Positions 55,143-64,000 of a stretch of DNA of 64,000 bases are shown one piece after another; within the stretch, counting starts at the first letter, position 1; the number at the start of each line of letters is the position of its first letter. The position numbers and the translations under genes were made by a program. The notes under the pieces are model-generated. The model made no database searches. It was given only the letters and a program-made list of their open reading frames with translations, and had not been told where the DNA came from. The stretch is taken from the NCBI RefSeq assembly GCF_002127215.1, contig NZ_NFUT01000002.1, positions 186,001 through 250,000 of the forward strand. The letters run 5' to 3'. This DNA comes from Hydrogenophaga sp. IBVHS2. GTDB taxonomy: Bacteria; Pseudomonadota; Gammaproteobacteria; Burkholderiales; Burkholderiaceae_C.

Positions 55143-56708
55143 TCAGGCCTGCGCGTAGCGCAACCGCAGCTCGCGCTTGAGCAGCTTGCCGCTGGGGTTC
55201 TTGGGCAGGGCGTCGGTGAACACCACCCGCTTGGGCGACTTGAACGACGCCATGTGGGTGTTGCAGTGCGCGATCACCTCGTCCTCGGTGAGCTGGTGGC
55301 CGGCCTTGACCACGATCACGGCGGTCACCGCCTCGACCCATTTCGGGTCGGCCAGGCCGATCACCGCCACCTCGCTGACCGCGCCGATCCGGTAGATCAT
55401 TTCCTCCACCTCGCGGCTGGCCACGTTCTCGCCGCCGGTCTTGATCATGTCCTTCTTGCGGTCGACCACGGTGATGAAGCCCTCGTCGTCCACCACCGCC
55501 AGGTCGCCGCTGTGGAACCAGTCGCCCTCGAAGGCGGCGCGGGTGCGCTCGGGGTCGTTGAAGTAGCCCAGCATCAGGTGCGGCGAACGGTGCACGATCT
55601 CGCCCACTTCGCCCACACCCACGTCCTCCATGCGGTCGTTCACCACCCGGGTCTCGACATTGAGCACCGCCTTGCCGCACGAGCCGGGCTTGCGCAGCTG
55701 GTCCTGCGGGCCGAGCATGGTGGCCAGCGGCGCGATCTCGGTCTGTCCGTACAGGTTCCACAACCGCACCGAGGGCAGGCGCGATGCGAGTTCCTTGAGC
55801 ACCTCCACCGGCATGATGGACGCGCCGTAGTAGCCCTTGGCCAGGTGTGCCAGCCGCGCCGGGTCGAAGGCCGGCGAACGCAGCAGGCCGATCCACACCG
55901 TGGGCGGCGCAAAGAAGCTGGTGATGCGGTGCTGCTCCAGCAGCTTCAGGAGGTGGTCGGGCACCGGCTTGCCGGTGATGATGTTGGTGCTGCCCACATA
56001 GATGGCCGGGCCGAAGAACACGTCGAGCTGCGCGCAGTGGTACAGCGGCAAGGCATGCAGGGCCACGTCGGCCTCGGCGATCTCGGCATTGATGACGCAG
56101 CTCACGTACTGCCACAGCACCGCGTCGTGGGTGAGCATGGCGCCCTTGGGGCTGGACTCGGTGCCGCTGGTGTAGACGATCTGGGCCAGGTCGGTGCTGC
56201 CCAGGCGCACCGGGGGGAGGGGTTCGCCGCAGGCGGCCAGGTGGTCGAAGCGGTGCATCCGTTCCACCGGTTCGCTCGGGTCCTCGCCCGGCATCCAGAT
56301 GAACTGTTCCACGGCGGTGTCCAGCGCGGCGGCGGCGCGGGCCAGATCGGCCAGACCGCTGTCGGTGGCCAGGGTGCGGGCACCGGCATGGCGCAGGATG
56401 TAGGCCACCTCGTCGGCCTTGAGCATGAAGTTGATCGGCACCAGCACCGCGCCCCGGCGCGCAATGGCAAAGCGCAGCGCGGCAAAGGCGTGCGAGTTGC
56501 GGGCCAGCACCGCCACCTTGTCGCCCTCGGCCACGCCGATGTGGGCCAGCCCCGCAGCCAGCCGGGTGACCAGCGCATTGAAGTCGGCATAGGTCCAGCA
56601 CACGTCGCCGCAGACGATGGCGGTCTTGTCGGGCAGGCGCAGGGCGGTGCGGTGCAGGGCGTCGGCGATGGTCTGGCGGCGGATGGCGGGGTCGGGATGG
56701 TGGGACAT
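55143..56708 (-). CDS. Acyl-CoA synthetase / AMP-dependent ligase
   Basis: The 521-residue enzyme has the adenylation motifs YTSGTESSPKGAMLTH (P-loop-like), YGQTEIAPLAT, the hinge-region DRKKDMIKTGGENV and KNPSGKLLKREL with the catalytic lysine. It activates a carboxylic acid through an acyl-AMP to the CoA ester. The lack of an N-terminal extension and the general features resemble FadD3/medium-chain types, but substrate is not determined. It stands alone, convergent with queG. The upstream 140-bp gap to the mlaE-like gene has no clear promoter match. Confidence 0.9.
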   Translation of the reverse strand: MSHHPDPAIRRQTIADALHRTALRLPDKTAIVCGDVCWTYADFNALVTRLAAGLAHIGVAEGDKVAVLARNSHAFAALRFAIARRGAVLVPINFMLKADEVAYILRHAGARTLATDSGLADLARAAAALDTAVEQFIWMPGEDPSEPVERMHRFDHLAACGEPLPPVRLGSTDLAQIVYTSGTESSPKGAMLTHDAVLWQYVSCVINAEIAEADVALHALPLYHCAQLDVFFGPAIYVGSTNIITGKPVPDHLLKLLEQHRITSFFAPPTVWIGLLRSPAFDPARLAHLAKGYYGASIMPVEVLKELASRLPSVRLWNLYGQTEIAPLATMLGPQDQLRKPGSCGKAVLNVETRVVNDRMEDVGVGEVGEIVHRSPHLMLGYFNDPERTRAAFEGDWFHSGDLAVVDDEGFITVVDRKKDMIKTGGENVASREVEEMIYRIGAVSEVAVIGLADPKWVEAVTAVIVVKAGHQLTEDEVIAHCNTHMASFKSPKRVVFTDALPKNPSGKLLKRELRLRYAQA

Positions 56709-56848
56709 GGCGGATCGGTTCGGACAGGGGGCAGGTAGCCGATTCCACCGTCAGCCCGCCCTTTGTGCCATGCGCGTTTTCACCAGCCGGGCAGCAGCGG
56801 CGGAAGGACTTACAGGCTGTTGCACCCCACCCGCCTATCATCCGGCGC

Positions 56849-57652
56849 ATGGACCGGTTGACCCTTGCCATCGATGCACTGCCGGCAGGCCAGGGCCTGC
56901 GGCGGCTGGGTGGTGGCGTGCTGCACCTGCTGCGGCTGGGTGCGCTGATGGTGGTGCTGTCGCTCTCGCCATCCACCTACCGGCTGCCGGCCACGCGGCG
57001 CTCGGTGCTGGTCCAGCTGGTGCGGGCCACGCTGCCGTTGCTGACCTGGTTCCTGGTGCTCAGTGCCCTGGCCAGCCTGGTGCTGATCCGCATCGTGGTG
57101 GCCACGGCCGCCAGCTACGGCCTGTCCCAGTACGCCATCGAGGTGCTGGTGCGCACCCTGGTGCTCGAACTCATCCCGCTGTATGCCGCCGTCTTCGTGG
57201 CGCTGCGGCATGCCCTGCCCGATGCGCAGCAGGTGCGTGCCCTGCTGGCCCGCCGGCGGCAGGCCGTGACCGCCCCGGACGCCCATGCGGCGGTGGCCTT
57301 GGCGCTGTTCCCGCGCGCCCTGGCCAGCGGTTTCGCGGTGCTGCTGCTGGCCGGTCTGGCCGGGGTGACCGCGCTGCTGCTGGCCTATGTCACCGTGTAC
57401 GGTTTCTCGCCCTGGGGGCTGCCGGCCTACACGCACGCCGTGGGCGGCATCTTCAGCCCGGCCGTCAGCCTGATTTTCGGCGTCAAGACCGGGCTGTTCG
57501 CGCTGGCCGTGGCGGTGGTCCCGCTGGCCGCCGCAGCCCGGCCCGATGCCGCCGGACGCCTGCGCCGTCAGAGCGACATGGCCGCCTTCGCCCGCCTGTT
57601 CTCGGCCCTGCTGCTGATCGAGATCGGCTCCCTGCTGGGCAACTACGCCTGA
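56849..57652 (+). CDS. MlaE-like ABC permease
   Basis: A 267-residue protein with about five membrane helices and the MlaE/YrbE fold pattern: an amphipathic N-terminal helix, LVLIRIVVATAASYGLSQYA, ELIPLYAAVFVALRHA with the E-x-x-P element, and a C-terminal SLIFGVKTGLFALAVAV. MlaE forms the permease core of lipid transporters with an MCE protein (here the next gene) and an ATPase. The usual ATPase is missing at this locus. The start at 56849 was chosen over an earlier in-frame ATG because the extension lacks similarity. Assignment rests on moderate similarity plus the adjacent MCE gene. Confidence 0.75.
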   Translation: MDRLTLAIDALPAGQGLRRLGGGVLHLLRLGALMVVLSLSPSTYRLPATRRSVLVQLVRATLPLLTWFLVLSALASLVLIRIVVATAASYGLSQYAIEVLVRTLVLELIPLYAAVFVALRHALPDAQQVRALLARRRQAVTAPDAHAAVALALFPRALASGFAVLLLAGLAGVTALLLAYVTVYGFSPWGLPAYTHAVGGIFSPAVSLIFGVKTGLFALAVAVVPLAAAARPDAAGRLRRQSDMAAFARLFSALLLIEIGSLLGNYA

Positions 57653-57667
57653 ATCCCCCGTCCGCCC

Positions 57668-58660
57668 ATGACCCCCGTCCTGCCCCCCGATGCCGACCCG
57701 CCGGTGCGCTTCCTGGCCTTCAAGGCCACGGCGCTGATCGTGCTGATGCTCGCCCTGCTGGCGGGCTCGGTGGTGTACGTGCTGCATGCCCGGGGCGTGT
57801 TCGAACCCACCCAGCGGGTGGTGCTGGTGGCCGACGACTCGGAGGGCGTGTCGGTCGGCATGGACATGACCTTCGCCGGCTTCGCCATCGGCCGGGTGGC
57901 CCGCATCGAACTGGCCGACGACGGCCGGGCGCGCATCCTGGTGGACGTGCCGCGTCGCGACGCCCGCTGGCTGCGCACGTCGAGCATCTTCACGCTGGAG
58001 CGCAGCCTGGTGGGCGGCACCCGTCTGCGGGCCTACAGCGGCGTGCTGGACGACCCGCCGCTGCTCGACGGCGCCGAGCGCACCGTGCTGCGCGGCGACG
58101 CGGCGGCCGAGATTCCGCAGCTCACCGCCGCCGTGCGCGACCTGCTGGGCAACCTCAATGCACTGACCCGCGCCGATGCGCCCCTGGCCCGCTCGCTCGA
58201 CCATGTGGAGGTGGCCACCGGCCGCCTGGCCGGGCCGCAGGGCATGGCCGCGATGGTCGCCGGCAACGAGGCCGACGCCCGCCGCCTGCTGCAGGCCATC
58301 GAACGCAGCAATGCGCTGCTGGCCCGCCTGGACACGCTGGTGGCCAATGCCGACCGGCAGGTGTTCGGCCAGGGCCAGCCACCCGGACCGGACGGCCGCC
58401 CTGCCGGCCTGGTGGGCGATGTGCAGGCCACCGTGCGCCAGCTCGACGCCCTGCTGGCCGACACCCGCGGCAGCCTGAAGAAGCTCGATGCCGTGCTGGT
58501 GGAAGCCCAGGGTGTGGCGGCCAACACCCGCGAGGCCACGGTCGACCTCACCGCCCTGCGCGCCGAGGTGGAGGCCAGCCTGCGCCGGGTCGACGGCCTC
58601 ATCCTCGACCTCAACCGCCGCTGGCCGTTCGCCCGCGATGCCGAGGTGAAGCTGCCATGA
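57668..58660 (+). CDS. MCE (MlaD-like) domain protein
   Basis: The 330-residue protein has one N-terminal membrane anchor (ALIVLMLALLAGSVVYVL) and an MCE domain (about residues 45-120), ending in GTRLRAYSGVL. The rest, about 200 residues, is helical with a coiled-coil look (LQAIERSNALLARLDTLVAN), as in MlaD/PqiB-type proteins that form lipid tunnels across the periplasm. It follows the MlaE-like gene by 15 bp and overlaps the lipoprotein gene by ATGA. Together they look like a lipid transport unit; direction is not known. Confidence 0.87.
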   Translation: MTPVLPPDADPPVRFLAFKATALIVLMLALLAGSVVYVLHARGVFEPTQRVVLVADDSEGVSVGMDMTFAGFAIGRVARIELADDGRARILVDVPRRDARWLRTSSIFTLERSLVGGTRLRAYSGVLDDPPLLDGAERTVLRGDAAAEIPQLTAAVRDLLGNLNALTRADAPLARSLDHVEVATGRLAGPQGMAAMVAGNEADARRLLQAIERSNALLARLDTLVANADRQVFGQGQPPGPDGRPAGLVGDVQATVRQLDALLADTRGSLKKLDAVLVEAQGVAANTREATVDLTALRAEVEASLRRVDGLILDLNRRWPFARDAEVKLP

Positions 58661-59286
58661 CCCGAGCGCACACGTCCCTGGTTCTGCTGGTGCTGTGCGC
58701 TGCGCTGGCCGCGTGCAGCAGCACCCCGCCACCGCCCGACTGGCAGATGGCCGCCCGCATCTCGCTGGACCGGGCCGCCGAAGCCTGGCTGCAGGGCAAC
58801 GACCGGGTGGCCGAGGCCGAGCTGCAGCGCGCCCGCCGCGAGCTGCGCTCCACCGGCCAGCCGGCCCTGCTGGCCCGCGCCGAACTGCACCACTGCGCCA
58901 CCCGCGTGGCGGCCCTGCAGCCGGGCGCATGCCCGGCGTTCGAGGCACTGGCCGTGGATGCCGCGCCGCCCGAGCAGGCCTATGCGCGCTACCTGGCCGG
59001 GCGGGCCACCGAGGCCGACCGTGCCCTGCTGCCGCCGGCCCAGCGCCAGCCGCTGGCCGATGTGGCCGACCCGCTGTCGCGTCTGGTGGCGGCCGGGGTG
59101 CGGCTGCAGACCGGGCAGATCACGCCGGCCGAGGTGGCGCTGGCGGTGGACACCGCGTCCGCCCGGGGCTGGCGCCGTCCCCTGCTGGCCTGGCTGGGCG
59201 TGCAGCGCGACCGCGCCCTGCAGGCCGGCCAGACCGCCGAGGCCGCGCGGCTGCAGCGCCGCATGGACCTGGCGACCGCGCGCTGA
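58657..59286 (+). CDS. Lipoprotein associated with the MCE locus
   Basis: A 209-residue protein with a lipobox ending in LAAC (Cys20), followed by Ser-Ser-Thr-Pro, and then a wholly helical region that looks like tandem TPR-type helices (ARISLDRAAEAWLQGNDRVAEAEL). The ATGA overlap with the MCE gene implies a shared function. It does not read as a PqiC protein. It could be the outer-membrane partner of the MCE tunnel, but this is inference. Family not recognised. Confidence 0.75.
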   Translation: MTRAHTSLVLLVLCAALAACSSTPPPPDWQMAARISLDRAAEAWLQGNDRVAEAELQRARRELRSTGQPALLARAELHHCATRVAALQPGACPAFEALAVDAAPPEQAYARYLAGRATEADRALLPPAQRQPLADVADPLSRLVAAGVRLQTGQITPAEVALAVDTASARGWRRPLLAWLGVQRDRALQAGQTAEAARLQRRMDLATAR

Positions 59287-59294
59287 ACCCGGGG

Positions 59295-60206
59295 TCAGCG
59301 CCCGCCGAGCACGCCCAGCGCCAGCGGCAGGCTGACCATGCCGAGCAGGGTGGAGAGCGTCACCAGCCCGGCCACATAAGGCCCGTTGTAGCCCATGCGC
59401 GCGGCCAGCACATAGCAGCTCGACGCGGTGGGCACGGCCGAGAACATGAGCAGCACCAGGGTCTGCTGCGGGTCCAGGCCGAACAGCTGCGCGATGCCGA
59501 AGGCCATGAGCGGCATGCCCAGGTGCTTGACCGCCAGCACCAGGCCCCCCAGGGTCTTGGCGCTGGCCAGCAGACCGAACTGCAGGCCGGCGCCGGCGGC
59601 CATCAGGCCCAGCGCCAGCGAGGCCTGGCCGATGCGGGTGACGGTGGGCTCCATCCAGACCGGTATCGACCCGCCCGCCAGGTTGAACAGCAGGCCGCTG
59701 GTGGTGCCGATGATCAGCGGGTTGCGCAGCAGTTCGCGCACGAAACCGCGCCCGGCATGGCGCGCCATGGGCCACACGGCCGCCACGTTGAACAGCGGCA
59801 CGCACACGCCGATGATCACCGCGATCATCTGCACCCCCGGCGCGCCGGCCAGCCGGTCGGCCAGGGCCAGGGCGATGAAGGAATTGAATCGGAAACCCAC
59901 CTGCGCGCTGGCCGCATGCAGCCGGGTGTCCAGCCGGCGGCCCACCCAGGGCCAGCGCGGCAGCGAATAGGCCAGCGCAATGCCGCACAGACCCAGGGTG
60001 ATGCCCGCACCCATCAGGTGCGAGGCCGCGCCCAGATCGAGCGGGTTGCGCACGATGGCCTGGAACAGCAGCACCGGGAACAGGAAGTAGTACACCAGCG
60101 CCTCCACCGGCTCCCACACCTTGCGGTCCAGGGCGGTGAAGCGGCAGAGCAGGAAGCCGCACAGGATGAGCGCGAAGTCGGGGAAAAGCAGCTGGGCGTG
60201 GTTCAC
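59295..60206 (-). CDS. Auxin efflux carrier (AEC) family transporter
   Basis: The 303-residue membrane protein has about ten helices in the inverted-repeat AEC pattern: ALVYYFLFPVLLFQAIV (with the N-terminal Asn/Pro crossover region), then the second half VKHLGMPLMAFGIAQLFG and MFSAVPTASSCYVLAARMG. Members export organic acids or malonate. I chose the GTG at 60206 (VNHAQLLFPDFALILCGFL), which begins at the first helix; an ATG at 60296 would add 30 basic residues absent from relatives. It is 8 bp from the convergent lipoprotein gene and divergent from the TctC gene. Confidence 0.82.
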   Translation of the reverse strand: MNHAQLLFPDFALILCGFLLCRFTALDRKVWEPVEALVYYFLFPVLLFQAIVRNPLDLGAASHLMGAGITLGLCGIALAYSLPRWPWVGRRLDTRLHAASAQVGFRFNSFIALALADRLAGAPGVQMIAVIIGVCVPLFNVAAVWPMARHAGRGFVRELLRNPLIIGTTSGLLFNLAGGSIPVWMEPTVTRIGQASLALGLMAAGAGLQFGLLASAKTLGGLVLAVKHLGMPLMAFGIAQLFGLDPQQTLVLLMFSAVPTASSCYVLAARMGYNGPYVAGLVTLSTLLGMVSLPLALGVLGGR

Positions 60207-60367
60207 CGCCCGAGCATAGCGGCTGCGCCGGGGCCATATCGGGGTTTTCCCCGTCTGTGGTTCTCCGGATCGCAAGGCGGGAACCGGTTGGTACATTCAC
60301 GGGTCACCCACGACGGCCCGGCCCTGGAGCCGGACGCATTTCATCCATACCCACAAGGAGACCTCTC

Positions 60368-61348
60368 ATGCTGAACCGACGCCATGCCCTGACGACCGCC
60401 GCCGTGCTGGCCGGCCTTGCCGTGCCGGGCGCTGCCGTCTGGGCCCAGGCCTTCCCCAACAAGCCGATCCGCCTGCAGGTGCCGTTCGCACCGGGCGGCA
60501 CCACCGACATCATTGCCCGCGTCATGTCCGAGCCGCTGGGCAAGGCCCTGGGCCAGTCGGTGATCGTCGAGAACAAGGCTGGCGGCGGCGGCGTGGTCGG
60601 TGCGTCCGAGCTGGCGCGTTCGCCGGCCGACGGCCACATCATCGGCATGGCCACCGTGTCCACCACGGCCGCCAACCCGGCGATCAACCCCAAGATCCCC
60701 TACAACACGCTCACCGACTTCACGCCCATCATCAACATCGCCGCCACGCCCAACGTGATCGCGGTGCACCCCAGCTTCCCGGCGCGCGACTACAAGGGCT
60801 TCCTGGCCGAGATCAAGAAGAACCCGGGCAAGTACAGCTATGCCACCTCGGGCACCGGCGGCATCGGCCACCTGCAGACCGAGCTGTTCAAGAGCCTGAC
60901 CGGCACCTTCATCACCCACATCCCGTACCGCGGTGCCGGCCCGGCGCTCAACGACACGGTGGGTGGCCAGGTGCCCATCATCTTCGACAACCTGCCCTCG
61001 GCACTGCCCTTCATCCGCGACGGCCGCCTGATCGCCATCGTGGTGGCCGCACCCGAGCGCGTGGCCGGTCTGCCCAACATCCCGACCTTCAAGGAAGTGG
61101 GGCTGGAGGCCGTCAACCGCATGGCCTACTACGGCCTGATCGGCCCCAAGGGCATGCCCAAGGAGGTGGTGGACAAGATCCACGCGGCCGCCCTGCAGGC
61201 CGTGGCCGATCCGGCGGTGAAGAAGCGCATCGAGGACACCGGCTCGCTGGTGGTGGCCAACACCCCGGCCCAGTTCGCCGAGCAGATCAAGGCCGAGTTC
61301 GGCGTGTACAAGCAGGTGGTCGAAAAGCAGAAGCTCAAGCTGGATTGA
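60368..61348 (+). CDS. Tripartite tricarboxylate transporter binding protein (Bug/TctC family)
   Basis: The 326-residue periplasmic binding protein has NRRHALTTAAVLAGLAV at its N-terminus, possibly a Tat or Sec signal, then the typical start FPNKPIRLQVPFAPGGTTD and IPYRGAGPALNDTVGGQVP. Bug proteins bind organic acids in Burkholderiales and are very numerous; most work without a cognate transporter nearby, as here. AAGGAG lies 8 bases before the ATG. The stop codon overlaps the xerD start (TGATG), an unusual pairing. The ligand is unknown. Confidence 0.92.
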   Translation: MLNRRHALTTAAVLAGLAVPGAAVWAQAFPNKPIRLQVPFAPGGTTDIIARVMSEPLGKALGQSVIVENKAGGGGVVGASELARSPADGHIIGMATVSTTAANPAINPKIPYNTLTDFTPIINIAATPNVIAVHPSFPARDYKGFLAEIKKNPGKYSYATSGTGGIGHLQTELFKSLTGTFITHIPYRGAGPALNDTVGGQVPIIFDNLPSALPFIRDGRLIAIVVAAPERVAGLPNIPTFKEVGLEAVNRMAYYGLIGPKGMPKEVVDKIHAAALQAVADPAVKKRIEDTGSLVVANTPAQFAEQIKAEFGVYKQVVEKQKLKLD

Positions 61349-62274
61349 TGACCGCCACGGCCTCCCGCGCGCCGGCCGGTCCGCAGGACCTCGCCGGGGC
61401 CTTCATCGATGCCCTGTGGCTCGAGGAAGGCCTGTCGCGCAACACGCTGGAGGCCTACCGGCGCGATCTGGTCCTGCTGGGCGACTGGCTGGCGCCGCAG
61501 GGCAAGACCCTGCTGCAGACCACCGAGGCCGACATCAACGCCTACTTCGCGGCCCGGCATGCGCAGACCCGGGCCAGCACCGCCAACCGGCGGCTCACCG
61601 TGTTCCGCCGCTACTTCCGGTGGGCGCTGCGCGAGCGCTTCATCGACGCCGACCCCACGCTGCGCCTCATGCCCGCCAGGCAGGCGCTGCGGGTGCCGCA
61701 CACCCTGAGCGAAGCCCAGGTGGAGGCGCTGCTGAACGCGCCCGACACCGGCACCCCGCTGGGCCTGCGCGACCGCGCGATGCTGGAGCTGATGTACGCC
61801 AGCGGCCTGCGGGTGAGCGAGCTGGTCACGCTCAAGGCCTGGCATGTGTCGCTGTCGGAGGGGGTGCTGCGCGTCACCGGCAAGGGCAACAAGGAGCGGC
61901 TGGTGCCGTTCGGTCAGGTGGCCGGGCAGTGGCTGCAGCGCTGGCTGGCCGAGGGCCGGCCGGACGTCCTGGGCGGGCAGGCCAGCGACGACCTGTTCGT
62001 CACCTCGCGCGGGTCACGCGCCGGCGAGGCCATGACCCGGGTGATGTTCTGGCAGCTGGTGCGCCGTTATGCGCAGCAGGCCGGCATCACGGTGCACCTG
62101 TCGCCGCACACGCTGCGCCATGCCTTTGCCACCCACCTGCTCAACCACGGGGCCGATCTGCGGGCGGTGCAGCTGCTGCTGGGGCATGCCGACATCTCCA
62201 CCACCACCATCTACACCCATGTGGCGCGCGAGCGCCTGAAGACGCTGGTGGCTCGGCACCACCCGCGCGGCTGA
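61348..62274 (+). CDS. xerD: Site-specific tyrosine recombinase XerD
   Basis: A 308-residue recombinase with an N-terminal SAM-like core-binding domain and the catalytic domain. Catalytic residues are Arg155 (SGLRVSEL), Lys179 (TGKGNKER), His254 and Arg257 (HTLRHAFATH), His280 (LLGHADIS) and the nucleophile Tyr289 (TIYTHV). With XerC it resolves chromosome dimers at dif. XerD rather than XerC is suggested by the fdim of the N-terminal EEGLSRNTLEAYRRDL block. It overlaps the TctC stop codon (TGATG). No dif-like site is seen nearby, nor expected. Confidence 0.95.
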   Translation: MTATASRAPAGPQDLAGAFIDALWLEEGLSRNTLEAYRRDLVLLGDWLAPQGKTLLQTTEADINAYFAARHAQTRASTANRRLTVFRRYFRWALRERFIDADPTLRLMPARQALRVPHTLSEAQVEALLNAPDTGTPLGLRDRAMLELMYASGLRVSELVTLKAWHVSLSEGVLRVTGKGNKERLVPFGQVAGQWLQRWLAEGRPDVLGGQASDDLFVTSRGSRAGEAMTRVMFWQLVRRYAQQAGITVHLSPHTLRHAFATHLLNHGADLRAVQLLLGHADISTTTIYTHVARERLKTLVARHHPRG

Positions 62275-62289
62275 CGCTGCCCGAGCGGC

Positions 62290-62552
62290 TTACTTGTAGA
62301 AGGCCTCGACCCGGCCCTTGAGCTGGATGAGCAGCGGCTGGCCCTTGCGGTCCAGGGTCTTGCCCGACGGGACCTTGATCCAGCCACCGCTGATGCAGTA
62401 CTCGGACACGTCGAAACGTTCCTTGCCATTGAAGACGATGCCGATGTCGTGCTCGAACACGGCGGCCACGTGGTGCGGGCTGCGCGGGTCGATGCTCAGG
62501 CGGTCGGGCAGGGCGGGGCGGTTGTCGGGAGCGGGGGAGGTGGTGCTGTCGT

Positions 62553-62556
<4 letters not shown>
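62290..62556 (-). CDS. DUF3297 family small protein
   Basis: An 88-residue protein with a disordered first 15 residues and a compact domain: PDRLSIDPRSPHHV, then FEHDIGIVFNGKERFDVSEYC and GGWIKVPSGK, matching the DUF3297 pattern (short proteins with alternating basic/aromatic strands). Function unknown. The ATG overlaps the dbpA stop codon (ATGA), implying coupling to the helicase. A basic C-terminus (LIQLKGRVEAFYK) suggests nucleic-acid contact, but that is a guess. Confidence 0.82.
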
Positions 62557-63965
<1,409 letters not shown>

Positions 63966-64000
63966 GCCCGATTGTCGCTCCCGCCCGTGGTGCCCAGCGT

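Overview
The window is dense, GC-rich chromosomal DNA (roughly 70% G+C by eye) with short intergenic gaps and many ATGA or TGATG stop/start overlaps. Gene content and order point to a betaproteobacterium of the Burkholderiales, most likely Comamonadaceae: rsgA-phhB-M48 peptidase facing orn, moxR-DUF58-transglutaminase-mltB, etfBA with an acyl-CoA dehydrogenase and a nitronate monooxygenase-like enzyme, a complete Entner-Doudoroff operon, and a Bug/TctC-type binding protein. The taxonomic call is inference. I saw no rRNA, tRNA, CRISPR array, insertion sequence or phage gene.

Layout. 1-7.9 kb: rsgA (cut by the left edge), phhB and a Ste24-like protease on the minus strand; orn, a Pit phosphate carrier, a DEAD-box helicase behind a structured leader, and a photolyase/cryptochrome on the plus strand. 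7.9-12.9 kb: a minus-strand operon moxR, DUF58, TgpA-like transglutaminase, mltB. 13-16 kb: histone-deacetylase-like amidohydrolase, crotonase, MscS channel. 16-19 kb: a TRAP transporter (dctP-Q-M), divergent from etfBA across a 324-bp region with two long perfect palindromes. 19.3-23.9 kb: etfB, etfA, acyl-CoA dehydrogenase and a nitronate monooxygenase-like flavoprotein, a beta-oxidation electron-transfer set.

23.9-34.7 kb is the unusual part. Four large minus-strand genes (801, 748, 1016 and 984 aa in transcription order, called A, B, C and D here) encode proteins I cannot assign to a named family. All have proline/serine-rich N-termini without a signal peptide, followed by helical modules and a region that I read as a kinase of the PI3/4-kinase or HipA fold. 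B and D keep the putative catalytic Asp/Asn and metal-binding Asp motifs; A and C have lost them. D also carries a recent 306-bp in-frame tandem duplication and is visibly less GC-rich. A short sequence element is shared by the upstream regions of A and D. My inference is a family of secreted or cytosolic effector-like kinases and pseudokinases, not yet described as a unit.

34.8-41.1 kb: zwf-pgl-edd-eda-pgi, the full Entner-Doudoroff route plus glucose-6-phosphate isomerase, with a HexR-like operator at the zwf promoter. 41.2-49.1 kb: a LolD-like ATPase without a permease, miaA, a Bcr/CflA drug exporter, a lipoprotein hydrolase, gdhA, mutL, dedA. 49.2-55.1 kb: a two-subunit Rieske ring-hydroxylating oxygenase, GAF and OsmC proteins, amiC, tsaE, queG. 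55.1-64 kb: an acyl-CoA synthetase, an MlaE-MCE-lipoprotein set lacking its ATPase, an auxin-efflux-type carrier, a TctC binding protein coupled to xerD, a DUF3297 protein and dbpA.
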